Assembly: GCA_020073615.1 (NCBI GenBank)
Contig: JAIQEX010000001.1
Span: 96,670 to 160,669 of the forward strand
Length of the DNA: 64,000 bases
From: Terriglobia bacterium
GTDB taxonomy: Bacteria; Acidobacteriota; Terriglobia; Bryobacterales; Bryobacteraceae
Reading direction: 5' to 3'
Shown: piece after piece, positions 31,330-41,219 of the stretch
How the letters are laid out: every line of letters starts with the position of its first letter
How positions within the stretch are numbered: position 1 is the stretch's first letter
Made by a program: the position numbers and the translations under genes
The notes under the pieces: generated by a model
Told to the model about the DNA's origin: nothing
The model's input: only the letters and a program-made list of their open reading frames with translations
Database searches by the model: none

Positions 31330-32657
31330 CCCAGCGAGGCCTCGAGTTGCGCGAACAGATTCTCCGCCTGACCGGGGAGTACTGCCGTGAGGCGTTCCCG
31401 GCGCAGGCTTTCGTGGCCGGGGAAACGGCCGTCCCGGTGGCGGGCAAGGTCTTCGATTCGGCGGAGATGCGCCTGCTGGTGGATTCCGCGCTCGATTTCT
31501 GGCTCACCACCGGCCGTTTCGCGGCCCGCTTCGAGCGCGAATTCGCGCGCTGGTCGGGCGTGCGCGAGTGCGTGCTGGCGAACTCCGGATCTTCCGCCAA
31601 CCTGCTGGCGGTCTCGGCGCTGACATCGCCGTCGCTGGGCGACCGCCGCCTGGCGCCCGGCGATGAAGCGATCACCGTCGCCGCCGGCTTCCCCACCACC
31701 GTGAACCCGCTCTTCCAGAACGGCCTGGTCCCGGTTTTCGTGGACGTCGCCATCCCCACCTACAACGTGGATGTCACGCAGTTGGAGGCGGCGCTTTCGC
31801 CGCGCACGCGCGCGCTGATCCTGGCGCACACGCTCGGCAATCCCTTCGACGTGGACGCCGTCGCCGCCTTCGCCCGCAAACACAACCTGTGGCTGATCGA
31901 AGACTGCTGCGACGCCCTCGGCGCCACCTGGCACGGCCAGAAAGTGGGCGCCTTCGGCGACCTCGCCACCACCAGTTTCTACCCCGCGCACCACATCACC
32001 ATGGGCGAGGGCGGCGCGGTGCTCACCAGCCAGCCCGCCCTGCGCCGCCTGCTGGAATCCTTCCGCGACTGGGGCCGCGACTGCTGGTGCGCGCCGGGAT
32101 GCGACGATACCTGCGGCCGGCGGTTCGACCGGCAGCTCGGCGATCTCCCCGCGGGCTACGACCACAAGTACACCTACTCGCACATCGGCTACAACCTCAA
32201 GCCGACCGACATGCAAGCCGCGGTGGGCGTGGCCCAGTTGCCCAAGCTGGACGGTTTCATCAAGGCGCGGCGCCGCAATTTTCAGCTCCTGCGCGACGGC
32301 CTGCGCGGCCTCGAGGAGTTCTTCATCCTCCCGGAAGCCACCGCCGGGAGCGACCCGAGCTGGTTCGGCTTCCCCATCGCCGTGCGCCCCGGCGCGCCCT
32401 TCTCGCGCAACCAGGTGACGCGCCACCTGGAAGAGCGCAAGATCGCCACCCGCCTGCTGTTCGGCGGCAACCTGACGCGCCAGCCCGCCTACCGCGGCCG
32501 GGAATATCGCGTGGCGGGGTCTTTGCAGAACACGGATTTCGTGATGGACCAGGTGTTCTGGATCGGGCTGTATCCGGCCATTACGCCGGCCATGGTGGAG
32601 TACATGATCGAAAGCCTCGCAAGCGTCGCTTCGCTTGCCGTAGGGACGGGAGTTTGA
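31326..32657 (+). CDS. rfbH: CDP-4-dehydro-6-deoxyglucose 3-dehydratase (RfbH/DdhC, DegT-fold)
   Basis: [34 protein letters not shown]-type PLP fold and Cys/His-rich RfbH region; [22 protein letters not shown] overlap with rfbG. Confidence 0.95.
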   Translation: MTQRGLELREQILRLTGEYCREAFPAQAFVAGETAVPVAGKVFDSAEMRLLVDSALDFWLTTGRFAARFEREFARWSGVRECVLANSGSSANLLAVSALTSPSLGDRRLAPGDEAITVAAGFPTTVNPLFQNGLVPVFVDVAIPTYNVDVTQLEAALSPRTRALILAHTLGNPFDVDAVAAFARKHNLWLIEDCCDALGATWHGQKVGAFGDLATTSFYPAHHITMGEGGAVLTSQPALRRLLESFRDWGRDCWCAPGCDDTCGRRFDRQLGDLPAGYDHKYTYSHIGYNLKPTDMQAAVGVAQLPKLDGFIKARRRNFQLLRDGLRGLEEFFILPEATAGSDPSWFGFPIAVRPGAPFSRNQVTRHLEERKIATRLLFGGNLTRQPAYRGREYRVAGSLQNTDFVMDQVFWIGLYPAITPAMVEYMIESLASVASLAVGTGV

Positions 32658-32659
32658 CC

Positions 32660-33547
32660 ATGCAGGGCACAACGCAGGAAGTATCGATCGGCAACAAAAA
32701 GATGGGCGACGGTCATCCGTGCTTCATCATCGCCGAGATCGGAATCAACCATAACGGAGACATCGACCTCGCGCGCCGGCTGATCAGCGTGGCGGTGGCC
32801 GCCGGCTGCGATGCCGTCAAGTTTCAGAAGCGCACCATCGATGTGGTCTACACCCCCGCCGAGCTGGCCAAGCCGCGCGAAAACCCGTTCGGAGAAACCA
32901 ACGGAGATTTGAAACGGGGGCTCGAGTTCGGGTACGACGACTACCGGCTAATCGACCGCTATTGCCGCGAGGTGAGGATGCCCTGGTTCGCTTCCTGCTG
33001 GGACGAGCGCTCGGTGGATTTCATCGAACGCTTTGACCCGCCGTGCTACAAGATCGCCTCCGCGTCGCTCACGGATGACAACCTGCTCCGCTATACACGC
33101 GCGATCGGCAAGCCGGTGATTCTCTCGACCGGCATGAGCACCGTTCCGGAAATCGATCATGCGGTGGAGGTGCTGGGCACAAAGGATCTCGTGCTGCTGC
33201 ACGCATGCAGCGCCTACCCCGCGTACTATCCGGAGCTGAACCTGAAAGCCATCGTGACGCTGCGCGAACGCTATGGCGTGCCAGTCGGCTATTCCGGCCA
33301 TGAAACCGGGCTGCCCTCGACGGTCGCCGCCGTGGCTCTCGGCGCCTGCTCGGTGGAGCGCCACATCACGCTGGACCGCTCGATGTGGGGCTCGGATCAG
33401 GCGGCTTCACTCGAACCGAACGGCATCACCAAGATCGTCAGTTACGTGCGCGTCGTCGAACAGTCGTTGGGCGATGGCGTCAAGCGCGTGGTGGAGCGCG
33501 AGCACGACGTCATCAAGAAATTACGCAGAATCCGCGCGGTCGCGTAA
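32660..33547 (+). CDS. NeuB-family (sialic-acid-synthase-like) PEP-dependent synthase, no SAF domain
   Basis: PCFIIAEIGINHNGDIDLARRLISVAVAAGCDAVKFQKRTID; GYSGHETGLPSTVAAVALGACSVERHITLDRSMWGSDQAASLEPNGI; about 295 aa. Confidence 0.9.
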   Translation: MQGTTQEVSIGNKKMGDGHPCFIIAEIGINHNGDIDLARRLISVAVAAGCDAVKFQKRTIDVVYTPAELAKPRENPFGETNGDLKRGLEFGYDDYRLIDRYCREVRMPWFASCWDERSVDFIERFDPPCYKIASASLTDDNLLRYTRAIGKPVILSTGMSTVPEIDHAVEVLGTKDLVLLHACSAYPAYYPELNLKAIVTLRERYGVPVGYSGHETGLPSTVAAVALGACSVERHITLDRSMWGSDQAASLEPNGITKIVSYVRVVEQSLGDGVKRVVEREHDVIKKLRRIRAVA

Positions 33548-33551
33548 CGCC

Positions 33552-34058
33552 ATGGCCACGATTCAAGCGCTCGCTCTCGATGTGGATGGCGTACTCACCG
33601 ATGGCGGCGTGTGGTGGGGCCCGGACGGCGCCGAATGGAAGCGCTTCTCGTTCGCGGACATCATGGGCGTCTCGCTGGCGCGCAAGGCGGGCCTGCTGGT
33701 GGCGCTCATCTCGGGCGAGGACAGCCCGCTGGTGGACCGGTTTGCGGCCAAGTTCCAGCTCACCGACGTCGCCAAGGGATGCAAAGACAAGGCCGCGGCA
33801 CTGGCCGCCTTTGCCGGCCGCCATAATCTGCCGCTCGACCAGATCTGCTTCATGGGCGACGACGTGAACGACCTCGCCGCCATGGAGATGGCCGGCCTGT
33901 CCGCCGCTCCGGCCAACGCGCAGGCCGCCGTCCTGGCGAAGGCGGACGTGATCACGGAGGCCGCGGGCGGCAACGGCGCGGTCCGCGAGCTCGTGGACCT
34001 GATTCTCGCGACCGCCGGGCGGCCCGTTCCGTCCGCCCGGTCTACCGTAACCACATGA
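33552..34058 (+). CDS. KdsC-like HAD-IIIA sugar-phosphate phosphatase
   Basis: ALDVDGVLTDGGVWWGPDGAEWKRFSFADIMGVSLARKAGLLVALISGEDSP...CFMGDDVNDLAAMEMAGLSAAPANA. Confidence 0.88.
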   Translation: MATIQALALDVDGVLTDGGVWWGPDGAEWKRFSFADIMGVSLARKAGLLVALISGEDSPLVDRFAAKFQLTDVAKGCKDKAAALAAFAGRHNLPLDQICFMGDDVNDLAAMEMAGLSAAPANAQAAVLAKADVITEAAGGNGAVRELVDLILATAGRPVPSARSTVTT

Positions 34059-35875
34059 TGAAACTCTCCGATTACGTCATGCAGTTTGTAGCCGCGCGCG
34101 GCGTGAAGCATGTCTTTCTCGTGACCGGCGGCGGGGCCATGCACTTGAATGCCTCGTTGGCCCAGTGCCTGGAGCTGGAGCCGGTTTGCAACTCCCACGA
34201 GCAGGCCAGCGCCATGGCGGCGGAGAACTACGCCAAAGTAACCAACAATCTCGGAGTTGCCCTGGTGACAACCGGGCCGGGCGGCACGAATGCGATCACG
34301 GGTGTCGCCGGCGCGTGGCTGGATTCCACGCCGGTGCTGATCCTCTCGGGGCAGGTGAAGCGCCCCGACCGCATGTTCGCCCCCGACGGAACGCCGCTGG
34401 GAATGCGCCAGCTCGGCGTGCAGGAAGTGGATATCGTCTCCATTGTCCGGCCGATCACTAAATACGCGATCACCGTGCTCGATCCCGCCAGTATCCGGTT
34501 CCACCTGGAAAAGGCCGTGTACCTGGCGCGGAGTGGCCGCCCCGGCCCGGTGTGGCTCGATATTCCGCTGGACGTGCAGGCGGCGCAGATCGATGAAACC
34601 GCGCTGCCCGGCTTCGAACCGGAGCCGGCCTGCGAAGATGCCGGGCTGCCGGACAAGGTGGCCGAAACCGTCGCCGCGCTCAATCGCGCGCAGCGGCCGC
34701 TGCTGTTCATCGGCAATGGCGTGCGCCTGGCCGGTGCCGAAAACGCCCTGCGCGAGTTATTCCAAAGGCTGCGGATTCCCGCAGTGGCAACGTGGTGCGC
34801 CGCCGATATCATTTCCTCCGAGGACCCCTTATTTGTCGGCCGCCCCGGATCGCTGGCTTCCCGCGGCGCCAATTTCGCCCTGCAGAATTGCGATTTTCTG
34901 CTCAGCGTCGGCGCCCGGCTGGACTTTGCCATCACCGGCTACGCACCCGAAAAATTCGCGCGCGCGGCGCACAAGGTGATGGTCGATATCGATCCCGCCG
35001 AGATTCGCAAGCTCGCTCCCCACATTCACACGCCGGTCTGCGCGGATGCCGGCGCGTTTCTGCGCGAGATGTTACACCAGGCGGAAACGGTCACGCGCGC
35101 GGACCGCACCTGTTGGCAGAAGCGCTGTGCCGACTGGAAAACCCGTTACCCGGTGGTGCTGCCCGAGCATCGGCGTCCCGCAGGGCGGGTCAGCATCTAT
35201 CACCTTGCCGAGGTCATCCACCAGGAAACGACCGCCGAAGACCTTATGGTCTCCGGCACCGCGGGCAGCGCCATTGAAATCTTCCTCTTCGCATGCCCCA
35301 CCCGCGCGGGCCAGCGTATCTACCACACCGCCGGCCTGGGTTCGATGGGCAACGGTCTCCCCGGCAGCATCGGCGTTTGTCTGGCGAGTGGTCGCCGCCG
35401 CACGGTCTGCGTGGATGGCGATGGCGGCTTTCAGTTCAACATTCAAGAACTGGAGACGGTAGCGCGGTTGAACCTGCCGATTAAGTTTTTCGTGCTGAAC
35501 AACGACGGCTACGCGTCGGTCCGCGGCTCGCAAGCCAACTTCTTCGGCGCGCCGCAGATCGGCTGCGATGCGCAGACAGGACTGACCGTGCCCGACATCT
35601 GTAGGGTCGCAGACTCGTATGGCTTGAAAACCTTCCGCATCGCTTCGCAAGCAAACCTGTCCCTGGATGTGCGGAATGTGCTGGAAACGCCCGGCCCGGT
35701 GGTGTGCGACGTCCAGGTCATCCCCGACGAAATTCGCGGGCCGCGTCTGGCTTCTATGCAGCTTCCCGACGGCTCGATGGTGTCGAAGCCGCTGGAGGAC
35801 CTGTGGCCGTTCCTCGATCGCGAGGAGTTTTTTGCCAATATGATCGTGTCGCCGCTCGAGGAATCGATGGCATGA
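34055..35875 (+). CDS. Thiamine-diphosphate-dependent enzyme (acetolactate-synthase-like superfamily)
   Basis: NSHEQASAMAAENYAK (catalytic Glu), LVTTGPGGTNAITGVAGAWLDSTPVLILSGQV, VDGDGGFQFNIQELETVARLNLPIKFFVLNNDGY (ThDP/Mg motif). Confidence 0.92.
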   Translation: MMKLSDYVMQFVAARGVKHVFLVTGGGAMHLNASLAQCLELEPVCNSHEQASAMAAENYAKVTNNLGVALVTTGPGGTNAITGVAGAWLDSTPVLILSGQVKRPDRMFAPDGTPLGMRQLGVQEVDIVSIVRPITKYAITVLDPASIRFHLEKAVYLARSGRPGPVWLDIPLDVQAAQIDETALPGFEPEPACEDAGLPDKVAETVAALNRAQRPLLFIGNGVRLAGAENALRELFQRLRIPAVATWCAADIISSEDPLFVGRPGSLASRGANFALQNCDFLLSVGARLDFAITGYAPEKFARAAHKVMVDIDPAEIRKLAPHIHTPVCADAGAFLREMLHQAETVTRADRTCWQKRCADWKTRYPVVLPEHRRPAGRVSIYHLAEVIHQETTAEDLMVSGTAGSAIEIFLFACPTRAGQRIYHTAGLGSMGNGLPGSIGVCLASGRRRTVCVDGDGGFQFNIQELETVARLNLPIKFFVLNNDGYASVRGSQANFFGAPQIGCDAQTGLTVPDICRVADSYGLKTFRIASQANLSLDVRNVLETPGPVVCDVQVIPDEIRGPRLASMQLPDGSMVSKPLEDLWPFLDREEFFANMIVSPLEESMA

Positions 35876-36759
35876 AGATCCTGATCACCGGCGGCAGCGG
35901 TTTCATCGGCCGGAACCTGAAGGAGCAGTACGCCGGCCGCTATCGGATTGTCGCTCCTTCCCGTGCCGAACTGAACTTACTCGACCCTGAAGCGGTGCGC
36001 ACATACCTGGAGAAGCAGCAGTTTGATGTCGTGATCCACGCTGCCACTGAGCGGTCTAACCGCCGCTTGGGCAGCCCACCCGACCTGTTCGAAAACAACT
36101 GCCGAATGTTCTTCAACCTCGCGCGTAGCGAGCGGTACTTTGGGCGCATGCTGTTCCTGAGTTCCGGGGCGGTCTACGGACGAACGCAAGCCTGTCGCGT
36201 CCCGGAGACAGCTTTTGACGCCCGTGTTCCGGCCGAGCCCTACGGGTTTTCCAAGTACGTCTGCGCCAAGGCGATCGCTGCTATGGACCGGGTCCACGAA
36301 CTGCGCCTGTTTGCCGTTTTTGGCCGGTACGAAGACTGGCAGGTGCGCTTCATTTCGAACGCCTGCTGCCGTGCGGTGTGGAATCTTCCGGTGGTCATTC
36401 GGCAGAACGTGTTGTTCGACTATCTCGATGTCGAAGACCTGGGCTGGATATTGGATTGTTTTCTGCGGAAGGATCTTCAGCATCGGCATTATAACGTCTG
36501 CACCGGCCGGGCCCTGGACCTGAAGTCGCTAGCGGAGAAGGTGGTGAGCGCATCCGGCAAGAAACTGGAAATCAGGGTCAATGGAGAAGGCCTAGGCCGC
36601 GAATACAGCGGTGACAACACACGCATGTTGGGTGAGATCCCCGATTTTCAGTTCCGAGGAATCGATGAGTCGATTGCGCTGCTCCTTCGCTGGTATGAAG
36701 AAAGAAAGGATTTGATTGACCCCAAATTACTAGGGTTCGATGAAATGAGTGAATCGTGA
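35872..36759 (+). CDS. NAD-dependent epimerase/dehydratase (extended SDR)
   Basis: MKILITGGSGFIGRNLKEQY; FLSSGAVYGRTQ; YGFSKYVCAKAI. Confidence 0.9.
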   Translation: MKILITGGSGFIGRNLKEQYAGRYRIVAPSRAELNLLDPEAVRTYLEKQQFDVVIHAATERSNRRLGSPPDLFENNCRMFFNLARSERYFGRMLFLSSGAVYGRTQACRVPETAFDARVPAEPYGFSKYVCAKAIAAMDRVHELRLFAVFGRYEDWQVRFISNACCRAVWNLPVVIRQNVLFDYLDVEDLGWILDCFLRKDLQHRHYNVCTGRALDLKSLAEKVVSASGKKLEIRVNGEGLGREYSGDNTRMLGEIPDFQFRGIDESIALLLRWYEERKDLIDPKLLGFDEMSES

Positions 36760-37574
36760 TAGGCATCATGCAGGGCAGGTTAGTCGAGCCGGTGGAGGGC
36801 CGGATACAGGCGTTCCCGCGCGAGCAGTGGGCAGTTGAGTTTCCGAATGCCGCGGCTGCTGGTCTGGAAGCCATCGAGTGGATTTACGACACCTACGGCT
36901 TAGGCGCCAACCCTCTGGAGAATCCACAGGGGATTTCCCGTATCAACCAGCTTTCGCGCAACCACGGCGTCGCAGTGCGCTCGGTGTGCGCCGATTATTT
37001 CATGGATTTTGCGTTTGTCCGCGCTTCGGAAGCGGACCGCGCGCTGCGTCTGGATAAGCTCGTCTGGCTGCTCGGAGAGGCCCGCCAAATCGGCGTCACC
37101 CGGATTGTGCTGCCGTTCGTAGATCAGTCGGCCATCTGTAATGAAGCTGATCGGGATGCAGTCGTCGAGGTGCTGCAACGTGTGCTGCCCGTGGCGCGCT
37201 CCCTCACGATTGAACTTCACCTGGAAACGGGCCTCGCGCCGGACGATTTCGCGGCCTTATTGGCGCGCGTGCCCGATCCATTTGTAAAGGTGAATTACGA
37301 TTCGGGCAACAGTTCCTCACTGGGGTATCGGCCGTCGGAAGAACTGGCAGCGTACGGGCGGCGACTGGGCAGCGTTCACATTAAGGATCGCGTCCGGGGC
37401 GCCGGAACCGTGCCCTTGGGACAGGGCGATGCGAATTTCGACGAGCTCTTTACGGGATTGCGGAGCCTGAACTATCAGGGTGATTTCATCCTGCAAGTCG
37501 CGCGCGCCACAGCAAGCGATGAAGTCGCTTGGGCTCGCCACAACGTGGCATTCATAAAAAGGTACTGGAACTAA
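36756..37574 (+). CDS. Sugar phosphate isomerase/epimerase (xylose-isomerase-like TIM barrel)
   Basis: MIGIMQGRLVEPVEGRIQAFPREQWAVEFPNAAAAGLEAIEWIYD; LTIELHLETG; VKVNYDSGNSSSLGY; GSVHIKDR; GTGA overlap with upstream gene. Confidence 0.85.
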   Translation: MIGIMQGRLVEPVEGRIQAFPREQWAVEFPNAAAAGLEAIEWIYDTYGLGANPLENPQGISRINQLSRNHGVAVRSVCADYFMDFAFVRASEADRALRLDKLVWLLGEARQIGVTRIVLPFVDQSAICNEADRDAVVEVLQRVLPVARSLTIELHLETGLAPDDFAALLARVPDPFVKVNYDSGNSSSLGYRPSEELAAYGRRLGSVHIKDRVRGAGTVPLGQGDANFDELFTGLRSLNYQGDFILQVARATASDEVAWARHNVAFIKRYWN

Positions 37575-37575
37575 A

Positions 37576-38346
37576 ATGGACCTCGGGCTCAGAGATCAGG
37601 TTGTTTTCGTGGCCGGATCCTCCCGTGGCATCGGGAAGGGCATCGCCAGCGTGTTCCTGGAGGAAGGCGCGCGGGTCGTCCTCACGGGACGCGATACCAC
37701 CGCGCTGTCCAGTGCTTGCGCGGAACTCTCGAACGGCCGCGCGGATCGCGTCATGACCTTCCATGGCGACCTGGTGGAAGTTGCCACAATCCAGGAGGCT
37801 TATCGTCAGGTCCGGATGCAGTGGGGTGACGTTCACACTCTGGTCTGCAATATCGGCAGCGGCACGGCAGCAAACGGGTGGCAGATCACAGCATCGGACT
37901 GGGATGCCGCGTTTGCGATGAACCTCTGGGCCAGTATCAGGCTCGTGGAAGTTTTTCTGCCGGAAATGATCGAAGCACGCCACGGCAACATCATATTCAT
38001 CAGCTCCATCACGGGGTTGGAGAGTCTGGGCGCTCCGCTTCAGTACGGCGCTGCCAAGGCGGCGCTCGAGCATTACAGCAAGGACCTCTCCCGGCGCGTC
38101 GCGCGGGACGGAATCCGCGTGAACACCGTGGCCCCCGGCAACATTCTCTTTCCAGGCGGATCATGGCAGCGAAAACTCGACGTCGATTCAGCCGCCACTT
38201 TGTCCATGATAGCGGCCGAAGTACCTATGGGCAGGTTCGGTCGGCCCGAGGACATCGGCGCGGCCGTGGCGTTTCTCGCGTCGGACCGGGCCTCGTTCAT
38301 CACCGGAGCCTGCATCGTGGCTGATGGAGGGCAGACCAGGGCATGA
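37576..38346 (+). CDS. Short-chain dehydrogenase/reductase (SDR 1)
   Basis: VVFVAGSSRGIGKGIASVFLEEGARVVLTGRD; YGAAKAALEHYSKDLSRRVARDGIRVNTVAPGN; ITGACIVADGG. Confidence 0.93.
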   Translation: MDLGLRDQVVFVAGSSRGIGKGIASVFLEEGARVVLTGRDTTALSSACAELSNGRADRVMTFHGDLVEVATIQEAYRQVRMQWGDVHTLVCNIGSGTAANGWQITASDWDAAFAMNLWASIRLVEVFLPEMIEARHGNIIFISSITGLESLGAPLQYGAAKAALEHYSKDLSRRVARDGIRVNTVAPGNILFPGGSWQRKLDVDSAATLSMIAAEVPMGRFGRPEDIGAAVAFLASDRASFITGACIVADGGQTRA

Positions 38347-39173
38347 CCGACCTCTTTGACCTCATCGGACGCGTAGCCGTCATTACCGGTGGCGCCGGCT
38401 TGCTCGGCGTCAAGCACGCGGAAGTGATCGCCGCACACGGCGGCATTCCCGTTCTGGTGGACATCGTCTCCGCATGTGCCGCGGCTCTGGACCTGGCGGA
38501 TCGATACCACGTGCCGGCCTGCGCGTATCAGACCGACATCACCGATCCGGCCGCCGTTCGCAGCCTGTTGGACAACGTCCTGGCACGGTTTAACCGGCTC
38601 GACATTCTCATCAACAATGCGGCCAATAATCCCAAGGTCGAAAAAACCGGAACCGAAAACTTTTCCCGCTTCGAGAACTTTCCGCTGGAGCAGTGGCTGG
38701 CGGACCTCAGCGTCGGGCTGACGGGGGCCTACCTTTGCAGCCAGGTGTTCGGCAGTTACATGGCGCGACAGTTTCAACAGTGCGGGAGACGCGGCGTCAT
38801 TCTCAACATCGCGTCCGACCTCGCTGTGATCGCGCCCGATCAGCGCATTTACCGGCAGCCCGATGTGCCCGACCATCTACAGCCTGTCAAGCCGGTTACC
38901 TATTCGGTAGTGAAGACCGGACTGGTAGGTCTCACGCGATATCTGGCAACGTACTGGGCGGATTCGGGCGTGCGCGTGAACGCGATTTCGCCAGGGGGCA
39001 TTTACAACGGACAGCCGGAAGCGTTTGTCCAGAAACTGGCGAACCTGATTCCCATGGGCCGCATGGCCCATGCCGATGAATACCAGGGTGCTGTGCTGTT
39101 TCTGGTTTCCGACGCTTCTTCTTACATGATGGGGCACAACCTGGTCATAGATGGAGGCCGGACGGCATGGTGA
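38343..39173 (+). CDS. Short-chain dehydrogenase/reductase (SDR 2)
   Basis: VAVITGGAGLLGVKHAEVIAAHGGIPVLVDI; YSVVKTGLVGLTRYLATYWADSGVRVNAISPGG; MMGHNLVIDGG. Confidence 0.93.
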   Translation: MTDLFDLIGRVAVITGGAGLLGVKHAEVIAAHGGIPVLVDIVSACAAALDLADRYHVPACAYQTDITDPAAVRSLLDNVLARFNRLDILINNAANNPKVEKTGTENFSRFENFPLEQWLADLSVGLTGAYLCSQVFGSYMARQFQQCGRRGVILNIASDLAVIAPDQRIYRQPDVPDHLQPVKPVTYSVVKTGLVGLTRYLATYWADSGVRVNAISPGGIYNGQPEAFVQKLANLIPMGRMAHADEYQGAVLFLVSDASSYMMGHNLVIDGGRTAW

Positions 39174-40024
39174 AGCAGGGGAACGATCGATATGCCGCCG
39201 GCACTCTCTTTTCCCTGGAGGGCAAGACGGTTTTGCTGACAGGGGCGAGCGGCTTTCTGGGCCGGACCATGGTGCGGGCCTTGCTCGACAACGGAGCGGC
39301 CGTGCTCATGCTGGGCGCTTCGGAGCGGGTGGCCGCTCAAGTTCCCGCGCTTGCCGGCGAGTACGGACCCGGCCGGATCGCCGCCTATCGCGTGGACCTT
39401 TACGACCTCCCTGCCGCGGAGACGGCGCTCTCGCTCATCGATCGCGAACACCCGGTCATTGATGTGATTGTGAACAACGCGCACGAACTTGGGTCGCGCA
39501 CAGGCTTCAATGTACCCGAGGGGCACCTGGAAAATGCCACATTCGACGGCTGGATGCGTAACCTCACTGGCGGCGTTTACTGGGCCGCTCTCACAACGCA
39601 AAAAATCGGCGCCGGGATGAAGAGCCGTGGGAAGGGGAGCATCGTGAATATCTCGACGATGTATGCGGTTGTCGCTCCCAGCCCGCACCTCTATGAAGGA
39701 ACGCGGTTCATCAATCCTCCGGGGTATGGCGCTGCCAAGGCTGCACTGGTAGCCTTCACGCGATACACGGCATCCTTTTGGGGGCCATATGGCGTGCGCG
39801 CCAACGCCATCTTACCCGGGCCGTTTTCCAATGTCGAGGAAGGCGCTGAAAACTCCGTTTCCGCCGCCGACCCGTTCCTGGACCGGCTCAGATCGCGAAC
39901 CGTCCTCGGAAGAGTAGGAGCCCCCGGCGAATTAGTCGGAGCGCTGCTGTATCTTGCCTCCGATGCCTCGACGTTTACCACCGGCCAGGCCCTGGTCGTG
40001 GATGGGGGATGGACTATTGTCTAG
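39167..40024 (+). CDS. Short-chain dehydrogenase/reductase (SDR 3)
   Basis: KTVLLTGASGFLGRTMVRALLDNGAAVLMLGASE; YGAAKAALVAFTRYTASFWGPYGVRANAILPGPF; TTGQALVVDGG. Confidence 0.93.
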   Translation: MVKQGNDRYAAGTLFSLEGKTVLLTGASGFLGRTMVRALLDNGAAVLMLGASERVAAQVPALAGEYGPGRIAAYRVDLYDLPAAETALSLIDREHPVIDVIVNNAHELGSRTGFNVPEGHLENATFDGWMRNLTGGVYWAALTTQKIGAGMKSRGKGSIVNISTMYAVVAPSPHLYEGTRFINPPGYGAAKAALVAFTRYTASFWGPYGVRANAILPGPFSNVEEGAENSVSAADPFLDRLRSRTVLGRVGAPGELVGALLYLASDASTFTTGQALVVDGGWTIV

Positions 40025-41186
40025 AGCCTGTTGCGTTTGCGAAAGTCCGGAGAAGCAAACCCTCTTTCGGCAGCCGCTGGAATTGCCGGAAGGCTGTTCG
40101 TACAACGGGTATAACATTGTCGCGTGCCTGAGATGTGGCTTCCTGTATGCGGATAGTTCGGCTCCTCAGCCGGCTTGGGATCGCCATTATAACAGTTCAA
40201 CCAAGGTCGCGCAGTCCCTCGCACAAAACAGCGAGCCGCCCGAGGACATCGTTCGGCTTGACAATAGCATGACTCACATCCGGCGTTCCCTAAACCCGGA
40301 AGCTAGTTTGCTCGATATCGGCTGCGGGACAGGCTATTTGTTAAGCCGTCTAAGACAGGATGGGTTACAAAAACTTTCCGGGATCGATCAGTCGCCGGTC
40401 GCAGCCGGTATCGCCCGCACCAAGTACGGCCTTGATGTGACAGTCGGCAGCATATTTGACTACCACAGCACTCCGGTGGACTTCATCACCGTATGTCACG
40501 TTTTAGAGCATGTCGCCGATGTCGCGGGTTTTCTCAGGCACATCTACGGACTATTGGCGAACGGCGGCACGGTGTACATCGAGGTGCCGGATGCATCTCA
40601 GTTCGATTGCTTTGTCGATCCGCTCTCCACGAACGCCTGGATTTACATGAAAGACCTGTTTACGCATTTCAGCCCGGAACACGTCAATTTCTTTTCGGTG
40701 GTCTCATTGCGGAATCTGATGACTCGCTTCGGGTTCGAAGCCGTATTTTGCGAGTCGGACCCTCTCGGAGTTGTCGTTTCGGCCTGGCGCAGGCCAAGCC
40801 TGGAGCCGGATTGTAAAGCAAGGGAAGTACTCCTTCGTTATGCTGCAAAGTCGCGACAACTGCAGAACCGAGCGATGGAGATAATCGACAGTCTGGCTGA
40901 CTCGGGTGCGGAGGTGGTCGTGTGGGGCGCCGGCCTCCATACACAAAGGCTGCTGGCTTCGGGTAACCTGCGATCGGTAAATATTCTTGCGTACGTGGAC
41001 TCTGACCCGTCCTACCAAGGAGCCCTGTTGGCGGGAAGGCCAATCCTGCGTCCAGAAGAGATTGGGTTATTGAATGGCAAGCCAGCCATCCTGATTTCTT
41101 CATGGAAAGCGCAACGCGGTATTGGAAAGGCGATTGAGTCAATGGGTATACCCAATCGGGTTATCTACTTGTATGAGAATCGGTAG
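40017..41186 (+). CDS. Sugar C-methyltransferase (zinc-binding N-term, SAM domain, Methyltransf_14-like C-term)
   Basis: LSRACCVCESPEKQTLF...VACLRCGFLYAD; LLDIGCGTGYLLSRLRQDGLQKLSGIDQS; C-term VVVWGAGLHTQRLLASGNL. TTG start inferred. Confidence 0.82.
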   Translation: MSRACCVCESPEKQTLFRQPLELPEGCSYNGYNIVACLRCGFLYADSSAPQPAWDRHYNSSTKVAQSLAQNSEPPEDIVRLDNSMTHIRRSLNPEASLLDIGCGTGYLLSRLRQDGLQKLSGIDQSPVAAGIARTKYGLDVTVGSIFDYHSTPVDFITVCHVLEHVADVAGFLRHIYGLLANGGTVYIEVPDASQFDCFVDPLSTNAWIYMKDLFTHFSPEHVNFFSVVSLRNLMTRFGFEAVFCESDPLGVVVSAWRRPSLEPDCKAREVLLRYAAKSRQLQNRAMEIIDSLADSGAEVVVWGAGLHTQRLLASGNLRSVNILAYVDSDPSYQGALLAGRPILRPEEIGLLNGKPAILISSWKAQRGIGKAIESMGIPNRVIYLYENR

Positions 41187-41219
41187 CATGCTCGCAAATT
41201 TGGGGAGAGGGAATTTCTG

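Noticed and set aside
31269-32672. 467-aa - strand ORF
   Set aside because: Antisense to rfbH; caused by high GC third positions.
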